Notes: generated by a model from the sequence alone, not told the origin. Counted from the first letter of the stretch, positions 1-4,883 are shown. The stretch: 5,043 nt of DNA from DAOUBP01 sp034432655 (GCA_034432655.1 DAOUBP010000011.1:1-5043), one strand, 5' to 3'. Numbers and translations: made by a program.

Positions 1-1
1 A

Positions 2-32
2 GGGGGAGAAGGGGGCCGGGGGGATGAGGGGG
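2..32 (+). other. G-run cluster, potential G-quadruplex upstream of glpD
   Basis: Four runs of guanine lie close together: 2-6 (5 G), 11-15 (5 G), 18-23 (6 G) and 28-32 (5 G), with connecting loops of 4, 2 and 4 bases. This satisfies the usual intramolecular G-quadruplex pattern with up to five tetrads. It sits about 175 bp before the chosen glpD start on the coding strand, so it could form in DNA or in a 5' leader RNA if transcription starts upstream. The motif is directly visible; folding and any regulatory role are inference. The window edge cuts the left context, so it may be part of a longer low-complexity tract. Confidence 0.6.
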
Positions 33-48
33 CGATCATGGCGATCAT
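31..48 (+). repeat. Perfect 9-bp tandem duplication (GGCGATCAT x2)
   Basis: GGCGATCAT occurs at 31-39 and again at 40-48 with no spacer. Each unit contains GATC and ATGATC-like dyad symmetry. It lies between the G-run cluster and the GC-rich repeats, in the non-coding region before glpD. It could be paired operator half-sites or replication slippage; nothing in the sequence decides this. Confidence 0.5.
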
Positions 49-74
49 ACGGATAATCTCACAAACTTCATGAA

Positions 75-125
75 CGCGGCGGCCCGGCGCCGCTGTGGCA
101 CGCGGCGGCCCGACGCCGCTGTGGC
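75..125 (+). repeat. Two near-identical GC-rich 25-bp repeats, period 26, each a hairpin
   Basis: Copy 1 spans 75-99 and copy 2 spans 101-125, identical except G at 87 versus A at 113. Each copy carries a perfect 6-bp inverted repeat, GCGGCG/CGCCGC (76-81 with 88-93, and 102-107 with 114-119), around a 6-base loop, followed by TGTGGC. A further TTTGTGGCA at 126-134 echoes the repeat tail. The stems match the core of the hairpin at 148-165, so the three look like one cluster of REP-like hairpin repeats in the gap before glpD. Confidence 0.65.
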
Positions 126-147
126 TTTGTGGCAGGACGATCGAAAA

Positions 148-165
148 GCGGCGCTCCAGCGCCGC
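148..165 (+). repeat. Perfect GC hairpin (7-bp stem, 4-base loop)
   Basis: GCGGCGC (148-154), loop TCCA (155-158), GCGCCGC (159-165). The stem core matches the two hairpins at 76-93 and 102-119. On the + strand no T-run follows, so it is not a standard terminator for rightward transcription. On the - strand the stem is followed by only four T, a weak intrinsic-terminator look without an evident leftward gene to serve. It ends 40 bp before the glpD start, so it could also affect the leader RNA. Confidence 0.55.
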
Positions 166-191
166 AATCCAAAGAGCACCAGAATCCAGGC

Positions 192-196
192 GGGAG
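192..196 (+). promoter_or_regulatory. Ribosome binding site that decides the glpD start
   Basis: GGGAG at 192-196 precedes the ATG at 206 by 9 bases. This supports the 206 start over the in-frame GTG at 95. The 37 residues gained from that GTG are encoded by the hairpin repeats and have no place in the GlpD fold. Confidence 0.5.
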
Positions 197-205
197 AACC
201 ACCTT

Positions 206-2020
206 ATGTGGCCACAAGGCTATCGCGACGAACTCTGGTCCCGCATTGCGGGACCGTGGGACATCCTGATCATCGGCGGCGGGATCACCGGCGCGGGCAT
301 CCTGCGCGAAGCGACGCGGCTGGGGCTGAAGGCGCTTCTGGTGGAACAGCGCGACTTCGCCTGGGGCACCTCCAGCCGTTCCTCCAAGCTGGTGCACGGC
401 GGCCTGCGCTACCTCAAAGAGGGCAGGTTGCGCTTGACCCTGACCGCAGTCCGGGAGCGCGAACGGCTGCTGGAAGAGGGGCCGGGGCTGATTGACCCGT
501 TGGGCTTCCTGCTGGCCACTTACAAAGGAGACCGGCCAGGACAGCGGCTGTACCGCGTCGGCCTGTCCATCTACGACCTGCTGGCGCTGCAATGGACCCA
601 CCGCTATTACTCCGCGGCCGATTTCCAGCTCATGGCCCCCCACATCGCATCCGAAGGCCTGCAAGGCGGCTTTCGCTACGGTGACGCCCAGACCGACGAC
701 GCGCGCTTGGTGCTGCGGGTGATCCAGGAGGCGGTGGCCGCGGGTGGGGCTGCGCTGAATTATGTGCGGGCGGAGGAACTGTTACACGATGTTCGCAGTG
801 AGGACTTCCGTCGTCCATCCCGCGCTGCAACGGCTGAAGCCGTTACTGCGAACCCGGTCATCGGCGCACGGGTGCGCGATCTGGACCCGGCCGCCGGCGG
901 GCGGACAGCCGACGTGTATGCCCGGGTCGTCATCAACGCCACCGGCGCCTGGGCCGACCGCCTGCGCGGGGAAGTCGGCGCCCGGCCGCGCATCCGGCCT
1001 TTACGCGGCAGCCACCTGCTCTTTCCGGCGGAGCGGCTGCCGGTAGCACAGGCACTCAGCTTCCTGCACCCGATTGACCGCCGGCCGGTTTTCATCTTCC
1101 CCTGGGAGGGGGTTGCCCTGGTGGGCACCACCGACGTGGATCACGACGCGCCCCTGGATGAAGAACCGCGCATCAGCCCGCAGGAAGTGGCCTACTTGAT
1201 GGCGGCGGTTGAGGCGCAATATCCGGCCCTCGGCCTGGCCCTGGACGACGTGATCAGCACCTTCGCGGGCGTGCGTCCCGTCATCGGCACGGGCAAGGCG
1301 GACCCCACGAAAGAGGCGCGCGATCACGTGGTGTGGGAGGAGGACGGCCTGCTCACCATCACCGGCGGCAAGCTGACCACCTTCCGCCGGATCGCGCTGG
1401 ATGCGCTCAAGGCCGCGCGCGGCCGTTTGCCCGCCATGCCCGAGCCGGCGGCGGACCTGCCGGTGCTCGATCCGGTGAACACGGCCCTGCCGGGCCTGCC
1501 CGAAGGGACGCGACGCCGCCTGCTGGGCCGCTACGGCGCGGACGCGGCCGCGCTGGTCGCCGCAGCCCGGGACGGCGAACTGCGCCCCATCCCCGGCACG
1601 GCCACCCTGTGGGCCGAGCTGCGCTGGGCTGCCCGGGCGGAGGCGGTGCTGCATCTGGACGACCTGTTGCTGCGGCGCACGCGGCTGGGGCTCTTGCTGC
1701 CGCAGGGCGCCGGGGCGCTCCTGCCGACCGTGCGCGCGATCTGCCAGGCCGAGCTCAACTGGGACGACGCGCGCTGGGAGGCGGAAGAAGCGGCCTACCG
1801 CACCCTGTGGCAGCGCTGCTACAGCCTGCCTGAGCGCGCAAGCATCCCCGACTGGCACGCCATGCTGGCCCAGGCACGGGCAGAACGGGCCCGGGCGCGC
1901 CAGAAACGCCGGCGCCGCTGGGCACAGGGGGCCATCGCGTCCGGCGCCGCCGCGGGCGCCGGGCTGCTGGTTGGCATCGGCCGCTGGGCCTGGCGACGGA
2001 GGAGAAAGCAAACCCCATGA
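206..2020 (+). CDS. glpD: Aerobic-type glycerol-3-phosphate dehydrogenase (FAD-dependent), with insertion and C-terminal hydrophobic tail
   Basis: This 604-residue protein belongs to the GlpD/FAD-dependent oxidoreductase (DAO) family. Members oxidise sn-glycerol-3-phosphate to dihydroxyacetone phosphate at the inner face of the membrane and pass electrons to quinone. Visible motifs: FAD-binding DILIIGGGITGAG near residues 19-31; GTSSRSSKLVHGGLRYL at 54-70, the GlpD signature; YGDAQTDDARLVL at 158-170; VINATGAWAD at 242-251; RPLRGSHLLFP at 264-274; FPWEGVALVGTTD at 298-310; FAGVRPVI at 353-360; and ITGGKLTTFRRIA at 385-397. A C-terminal helical domain follows at roughly 430-545. At 604 residues it is longer than typical members (about 500-560). 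The excess is explained by residues 196-216, encoded by a palindromic repeat, and by a tail at about 558-604 in which a small-residue-rich hydrophobic stretch (about 572-596) lies between arginine clusters. The stop overlaps the next start by 4 bp, implying translational coupling with the kinase. Family call is firm; quinone coupling is inferred from the family. Confidence 0.93.
   Translation: MWPQGYRDELWSRIAGPWDILIIGGGITGAGILREATRLGLKALLVEQRDFAWGTSSRSSKLVHGGLRYLKEGRLRLTLTAVRERERLLEEGPGLIDPLGFLLATYKGDRPGQRLYRVGLSIYDLLALQWTHRYYSAADFQLMAPHIASEGLQGGFRYGDAQTDDARLVLRVIQEAVAAGGAALNYVRAEELLHDVRSEDFRRPSRAATAEAVTANPVIGARVRDLDPAAGGRTADVYARVVINATGAWADRLRGEVGARPRIRPLRGSHLLFPAERLPVAQALSFLHPIDRRPVFIFPWEGVALVGTTDVDHDAPLDEEPRISPQEVAYLMAAVEAQYPALGLALDDVISTFAGVRPVIGTGKADPTKEARDHVVWEEDGLLTITGGKLTTFRRIALDALKAARGRLPAMPEPAADLPVLDPVNTALPGLPEGTRRRLLGRYGADAAALVAAARDGELRPIPGTATLWAELRWAARAEAVLHLDDLLLRRTRLGLLLPQGAGALLPTVRAICQAELNWDDARWEAEEAAYRTLWQRCYSLPERASIPDWHAMLAQARAERARARQKRRRRWAQGAIASGAAAGAGLLVGIGRWAWRRRRKQTP
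791..853 (+). repeat. 63-bp palindromic element inserted in frame within glpD
   Basis: The element is bounded by perfect 9-bp inverted repeats, GTTCGCAGT (791-799) and ACTGCGAAC (845-853). Inside, directly against the left arm, is an imperfect hairpin GAGGAC-TTCC-GTCGTC (800-815, one mismatch). Directly against the right arm is a perfect hairpin AACGGC-TGAA-GCCGTT (829-844), with 13 bases between the two (816-828). The whole could fold as a three-way-junction or cloverleaf-like RNA or DNA. It begins exactly on codon 196 and ends exactly on codon 216 of glpD, adding 21 residues with no stop. Removing it joins EELLHD directly to PVIGARVRD, the spacing expected for GlpD. I see no obvious target-site duplication. 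Architecture is directly visible; calling it a dispersed mobile repeat, like the palindromic elements in Rickettsia genes, is inference. Confidence 0.8.
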
Positions 2021-3609
2021 GCCAAGACCTGATCCTTGCCATTGACGCCGGCACGCAGAGCGTACGTGCCCTGGCCTTTGACCTGCAGGGCAACCTGCTG
2101 GCCCGGGCGCGCATCCCGATCACACCCTATGTGGCACCGCAGCCCGGTTGGGCCGAGAACGACCCGGACCTGTACTGGGATGCGCTGTGCCGCGCCTGTC
2201 AACAGCTTTGGTACCAGGCCGAGGCCACCGGCCGGCCGGCCAGCCTGCGCCAGCGCATCGCCGGCGTGGCGCTGACCACGCAACGCGCCACCGTCGTCAA
2301 CGTCGGCGCAGATGGTCGGCCGCTGCGACCGGCCATCGTCTGGCTCGACCAGCGCCGCACCGGCGGCTTGAAACCGGTGGGCGGCTGGTGGGGGCTGGCG
2401 TTTGCGCTGACCGGCATGCGGGAAACGGTGGCCTACCTGCAGGCCGAGGCCGAGGCCAACTGGATCAGGACGTACCAGCCCGAGATATGGGCACGCACCC
2501 ACAAATACCTGCTCCTGTCCGGCTATCTCACCTACCGGCTGACCGGCCGCTTTGTGGACTCGGCCGGATGCCAGGTGGGCTACGTGCCGTTCGACTACAA
2601 ACGGCTGCGCTGGGCCGGCAAACATGACTGGAAATGGCAAGCCGTGCCCATGTCCCCCGCCCTGCTGCCCGACCTGGTCCAGCCAGGGGAGTCGCTGGGC
2701 GAGATCACCCCGGACGCGGCCGCAGCGACCGGCATCCCGGCGGGCCGGCCCCTCATCGCAGCCGCGGCCGACAAGGCATGCGAGGTGATCGGTGCCGGCT
2801 GTCTGGAGCCGCATATCGGCTGCCTCAGCTACGGCACCACCGCCACTATCAACACCACGCATCAACGTTATGTCGAAGTGATCCCCCTGATCCCGCCCTA
2901 TCCGGCCGCGGTGCCGGGCGCGTACAGCCTGGAGATCCAGGTCTATCGCGGTTTCTGGATGGTGAGCTGGTTCAAAGAGCAGTTCGGCCATCTGGAACAA
3001 CAACAGGCCGAGGAGCAGGGGCTGGAGCCCGAAGTCTTGCTCGAAAGGCTGGTGTCTCAGGCGCCGCCCGGCGCGATGGGCCTGGTGCTCCAACCATACT
3101 GGTCGCCCGGCCTGAAGATACCCGGGCCGGAGGCCAAAGGCGCGATCATCGGCTTCGGTGACGTACACACGCGTGCCCATGTTTACCGCGCCATCCTGGA
3201 AGGGTTGGCCTACGCCCTGCGCGAGGGCAAAGAGCGCACGGAAAAACGCACAGGCATTCCCATCACCGAGCTGCGCGTCTCAGGCGGCGGCTCGCAGAGC
3301 GATGCGGCCGTGCAACTCACCGCCGACATCTTTGACCTGCCCACGGCGCGGCCGCACCTGTACGAGACGTCGGGCCTGGGCGCAGCAATTGATGCCGCAG
3401 TGGGCCTGAAGCTACATCCCGACTTCGCAACCGCCGTGCGTGAGATGACGCGCGTCAGCCGCGTGTTCGAGCCGAATCCGGACACCCGGGCTTTGTACGA
3501 CGGACTTTACCACCGCGTTTACAAGAAGATGTACCGCCGTCTCCGGCCCTTGTACGAAGAGATTCGTACAATTACGGGATACCCGTCAGCCATGACGGAC
3601 GGGGCTTAG
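2017..3609 (+). CDS. FGGY-family carbohydrate/polyol kinase, glycerol-kinase-like by context
   Basis: This 530-residue protein has the two ASKHA-fold domains of FGGY kinases, which transfer the ATP gamma-phosphate to a sugar or polyol in the cytosol. Visible motifs: the first phosphate-binding loop AIDAGTQSVRALAFD (8-22); GWAENDPDLYW (44-54); TTQRATVV (87-94); AIVWLDQRR (106-114); AAADKACEVIGAG (249-261), in which Asp252 is the probable catalytic base; SYGTTATINTT (271-281); and the C-terminal VSGGGSQSDAAVQLTADIFD (421-440) with GLGAAIDAAVG (453-463). Length fits the family. The start ATG overlaps the glpD stop (ATGA), so the two are probably made together, pointing to glycerol or a related C3 polyol. 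Against strict GlpK: classical GlpK has QRET and a catalytic Asp-Gln pair contacting glycerol, whereas here the corresponding places read QRAT and Asp-Lys. I therefore leave the symbol blank. D-xylulose- or erythritol-type kinases are alternatives. Confidence 0.88.
   Translation: MSQDLILAIDAGTQSVRALAFDLQGNLLARARIPITPYVAPQPGWAENDPDLYWDALCRACQQLWYQAEATGRPASLRQRIAGVALTTQRATVVNVGADGRPLRPAIVWLDQRRTGGLKPVGGWWGLAFALTGMRETVAYLQAEAEANWIRTYQPEIWARTHKYLLLSGYLTYRLTGRFVDSAGCQVGYVPFDYKRLRWAGKHDWKWQAVPMSPALLPDLVQPGESLGEITPDAAAATGIPAGRPLIAAAADKACEVIGAGCLEPHIGCLSYGTTATINTTHQRYVEVIPLIPPYPAAVPGAYSLEIQVYRGFWMVSWFKEQFGHLEQQQAEEQGLEPEVLLERLVSQAPPGAMGLVLQPYWSPGLKIPGPEAKGAIIGFGDVHTRAHVYRAILEGLAYALREGKERTEKRTGIPITELRVSGGGSQSDAAVQLTADIFDLPTARPHLYETSGLGAAIDAAVGLKLHPDFATAVREMTRVSRVFEPNPDTRALYDGLYHRVYKKMYRRLRPLYEEIRTITGYPSAMTDGA
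3550..3598 (+). repeat. Run of three inverted repeats at the 3' end of the kinase gene
   Basis: TTGTACGAA (3550-3558), loop GAGA, TTCGTACAA (3563-3571) is a perfect 9-bp stem. It is followed by ACGGG-ATA-CCCGT (3574-3586) and by CCGTCA-GCCA-TGACGG (3583-3598), which share bases 3583-3586 and so are mutually exclusive. All lie inside the last codons of the kinase, and no T-run follows. A role in mRNA processing or stability between kinase and membrane-protein gene is possible. The encoded residues LYEEIRTITGYP look family-typical, so I do not read this as an inserted element. Confidence 0.5.
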
Positions 3610-3629
3610 CAATCCGTAGCATCTTAATG

Positions 3630-3638
3630 AAGGAGGAG
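3630..3638 (+). promoter_or_regulatory. Strong ribosome binding site of the YhhN-type gene
   Basis: AAGGAGGAG at 3630-3638 includes a full AGGAGG core (3631-3636), 7 bases before the ATG at 3644. It fixes this start. It is stronger than the site of glpD, suggesting independent and efficient initiation although the gene is only 34 bp from the kinase stop. Confidence 0.75.
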
Positions 3639-3643
3639 CTGCC

Positions 3644-4396
3644 ATGTTCAGCGGGCCTTTGTCCTGGCCGCAGGCCGCCTGGTTAAGCGCGCTTATCATT
3701 GCCTGGGCCGGCCTGCTCTTCAGCGGGCTGTGGGCCGCCCCGCAACCCGGCCGCCTGGGCCGGATGCCACGCGGGAGGCGATTGCTCTCGTCGCTGGTGT
3801 TGGTGATCGCCGGCTGGAGCTGGGCACTGTTCAGCCGCGGCAGTGACGCGGCCGGTTACGCGACACTGATTGCACTGGGGATGACCCTGGGCTTCCTGGG
3901 GGACCTGTTCATGGCGAACCTGTTGCCGGGCTCGCAGCCTGTGCTCGGCGGCATGGCCGCGTTCGGGTTGGGACATGTGGCGTATATCGCCGCGGGGCTG
4001 CGCGCAAGCACCACGTTTGGCCTGGACGCGCCCGGGCCACGCGCGCTCGCCTGGGCCGCGTGGCTGGCAGTAGGCCTGATCGGCTGGTACGTGGCGGTGA
4101 TGCGCGGCGGCCCGCGCACGGTGCTGCATTGGATAGCCCTGCCCTATGCCCTGCTGCTGGCCAGCACGGCCGGTGTCGCGACAGGGCTGGCGTTTCAATC
4201 GAGGGTGTTCCTGCCCTTCGCGGCGGGCGCAGCCCTGTTCCTGATCAGCGACCTGATCCTGGCCGCAGGCCTATTCAGCGGCTGGCGCCACCCGCGGCGG
4301 GATGACATCATCTGGTTGCTCTATGGCCCGGGGCAAATGCTGATTGTGTACAGCAGTGGGATGGCATTGCTGGCTGGTTTGCCCGTTGCTTTTTGA
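3644..4396 (+). CDS. YhhN/TMEM86-family membrane protein, predicted lysoplasmalogenase
   Basis: A 250-residue integral membrane protein with about eight hydrophobic segments (near 11-31, 48-66, 71-90, 101-120, 134-153, 158-182, 186-211 and 222-247). The family signature is visible in two conserved acidic sites: LGFLGDLFM (82-90, Asp87), followed by AAFGLGHVAYIA (105-116), and ALFLISDLILA (197-207, Asp203), followed by YGPGQMLIVYS (227-237). Family members studied in animals and bacteria hydrolyse the vinyl-ether bond of lysoplasmalogens, giving a fatty aldehyde and glycerophospho-ethanolamine or -choline. The conserved aspartates are thought to be catalytic. Length fits the family. The gene starts 34 bp after the kinase with its own strong ribosome site and is probably co-transcribed with glpD and the kinase. 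That setting suits recycling of the glycerol backbone of ether lipids, which is inference. It could instead be a YhhN relative of unknown substrate. Confidence 0.82.
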   Translation: MFSGPLSWPQAAWLSALIIAWAGLLFSGLWAAPQPGRLGRMPRGRRLLSSLVLVIAGWSWALFSRGSDAAGYATLIALGMTLGFLGDLFMANLLPGSQPVLGGMAAFGLGHVAYIAAGLRASTTFGLDAPGPRALAWAAWLAVGLIGWYVAVMRGGPRTVLHWIALPYALLLASTAGVATGLAFQSRVFLPFAAGAALFLISDLILAAGLFSGWRHPRRDDIIWLLYGPGQMLIVYSSGMALLAGLPVAF

Positions 4397-4456
4397 TCTG
4401 AAAACCGTCTCTTTTATGTGGAACTTGATGGGCTGCTCGCAAGGATAGCGGTAGAT

Positions 4457-4485
4457 TTGCATCATGTCGGTGACTGCGTTATACT
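4457..4485 (+). promoter_or_regulatory. Candidate sigma70-like promoter for the rightmost unit
   Basis: TTGCAT (4457-4462) and TATACT (4480-4485) are separated by 17 bases. The -10 matches TATAAT at five of six positions and the -35 matches TTGACA at three of six. It lies at the start of the AT-rich tract, where a promoter for the gene at 4896 would leave a leader of roughly 400 bases. AT-rich DNA yields such matches by chance, so this is only a candidate. Confidence 0.25.
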
Positions 4486-4641
4486 AATTTCAAATCATAT
4501 TTATTAATAAACGAAATATTGGATAATTAGATACCAGAACACGGAAAATTGATTTCGCTAAAATACAGCCTATTGACTCAAAGAACTGTAGCATTGCTTA
4601 TCGTACCTCGGCGCCTCAGACACGGTCACCTGTCGACCTCA

Positions 4642-4704
4642 GTATCTACAAGGAGGCAAAGCCCGATGCGCCGTGTAGATACGTTGCATGACAAATGAAT
4701 CTAC
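4642..4704 (+). promoter_or_regulatory. Mutually exclusive hairpins enclosing a ribosome site (attenuator-like)
   Basis: GTATCTACA (4642-4650) is a perfect 9-bp inverted repeat of TGTAGATAC (4674-4682). The 23-base loop contains the ribosome site AGGAGG (4651-4656) and the ATG at 4666. GTAGAT (4675-4680) can pair instead with ATCTAC (4699-4704), which begins immediately after the stop of the 10-codon ORF. The three segments therefore give two competing folds, the arrangement expected of a translation-controlled leader. Alternatively the two 9-bp arms, about 32 bp centre to centre, are half-sites of a DNA-binding regulator. Pairings are visible; function is inference. Confidence 0.4.
4666..4698 (+). 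CDS. 10-codon ORF with strong ribosome site (possible leader peptide)
   Basis: The ORF reads MRRVDTLHDK and stops at TGA 4696-4698. AAGGAGG at 4650-4656 ends 9 bases before the ATG, as good a ribosome site as those of the real genes here, which is why this tiny ORF deserves mention. It shows no run of a single amino acid as in classical amino-acid attenuators. It sits inside the competing hairpins at 4642-4704. The other reading is that it is the intact start of a broken small gene extending to 4879. I cannot choose between these from sequence alone. Confidence 0.3.
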   Translation: MRRVDTLHDK

Positions 4705-4733
4705 GACTTGTTTGATGAGATAATGTTGGCTGC

Positions 4734-4760
4734 AGACTCTGACTCGCGCATCCGGAGTCT
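4734..4760 (+). repeat. Hairpin in the leader (8-bp stem with one G-T pair)
   Basis: AGACTCTG (4734-4741) pairs with CGGAGTCT (4753-4760) through one G-T wobble, leaving an 11-base loop. GACTC at 4741-4745 offers an alternative partner for GAGTC at 4755-4759. No T-run follows, so it is not an intrinsic terminator. It may be part of the folded leader upstream of the gene at 4896. Confidence 0.35.
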
Positions 4761-4793
4761 ACGATAAAACAGCATGGCGGTCAAAAGCGACAA

Positions 4794-4828
4794 AATTGTT
4801 CATTGCTTGCGCAATAATTGTAACAATT
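4794..4828. promoter_or_regulatory. Nested dyads, possible operator
   Basis: AATTGTT (4794-4800) is inverted as AACAATT (4822-4828), enclosing a second dyad ATTGC-TTGC-GCAAT (4802-4815). In addition AATTGT-A-ACAATT (4816-4828) is a perfect 13-bp palindrome about one base symmetric. This density of AATTGT-type half-sites, 68 bp before the next start, looks like a repressor operator or a folded leader. The same bases also encode the hydrophobic stretch of the possible remnant gene. Confidence 0.35.
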
Positions 4829-4883
4829 GGGATCGCCATCTTCTTTCTGTCTGCAGATAGCGTAAAGAGCATAGGATGACGAG

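Larger units (their letters stand above)
4666..4879 (+). pseudogene. Possible remnant of a small membrane-protein gene
   Basis: Starting at the ATG with the strong ribosome site at 4650, frame 1 gives MRRVDTLHDK, a TGA (4696), then a protein-like stretch IYDLFDEIMLAADSDSRIRS ending at a TAA (4765). The +1 frame then continues from about 4763 through DKTAWRSKATK into a 20-residue hydrophobic segment, LFIACAIIVTIGIAIFFLSA (4796-4855), and ends at TGA 4877-4879, 16 bases before the next gene. One stop and one frameshift would turn this into a protein of about 70 residues with a single C-terminal membrane helix. The frame-2 part has no ATG of its own. AT-rich DNA makes hydrophobic stretches fairly easily, so chance is a real alternative. 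I recognise no family. Confidence 0.25.

Noticed and set aside
75..134. CRISPR array
   Set aside because: Repeat copies are separated by a single base, so there are no spacers.
148..165. Intrinsic transcription terminator
   Set aside because: No T-run follows on the + strand. Only four T follow on the - strand and no leftward gene ends there.
95..205. In-frame GTG extension of glpD giving 37 more residues
   Set aside because: The extension is encoded by the GC-rich hairpin repeats, has no GlpD-like content and lacks a ribosome site. The ATG at 206 has GGGAG at 9 bases and places the FAD motif at the usual distance from the N-terminus.
1001..2011. Open frame on the - strand (336 codons) within glpD
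   Set aside because: Composition is Gly/Arg/Gln-rich with no motif, and it lies entirely opposite a conserved gene.
1819..3180. Long open frame on the - strand (453 codons) across the glpD end and the kinase
   Set aside because: It is antisense to two strongly supported genes and shows no recognisable domain. Long antisense frames are expected in GC-rich coding DNA.
4271..4465. 64-codon open frame on the - strand
   Set aside because: Most of it is antisense to the YhhN-type gene, with no recognisable domain or ribosome site.
4573..4601. Promoter TTGACT with GCTTAT at 17 bases
   Set aside because: The -35 is good, but the -10 matches only three of six positions, so it is not strong enough to list as a feature.
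4774..4860. 28-codon ORF from ATG 4774
   Set aside because: No ribosome site precedes it and the peptide has no feature of interest; the hydrophobic run is in a different frame.
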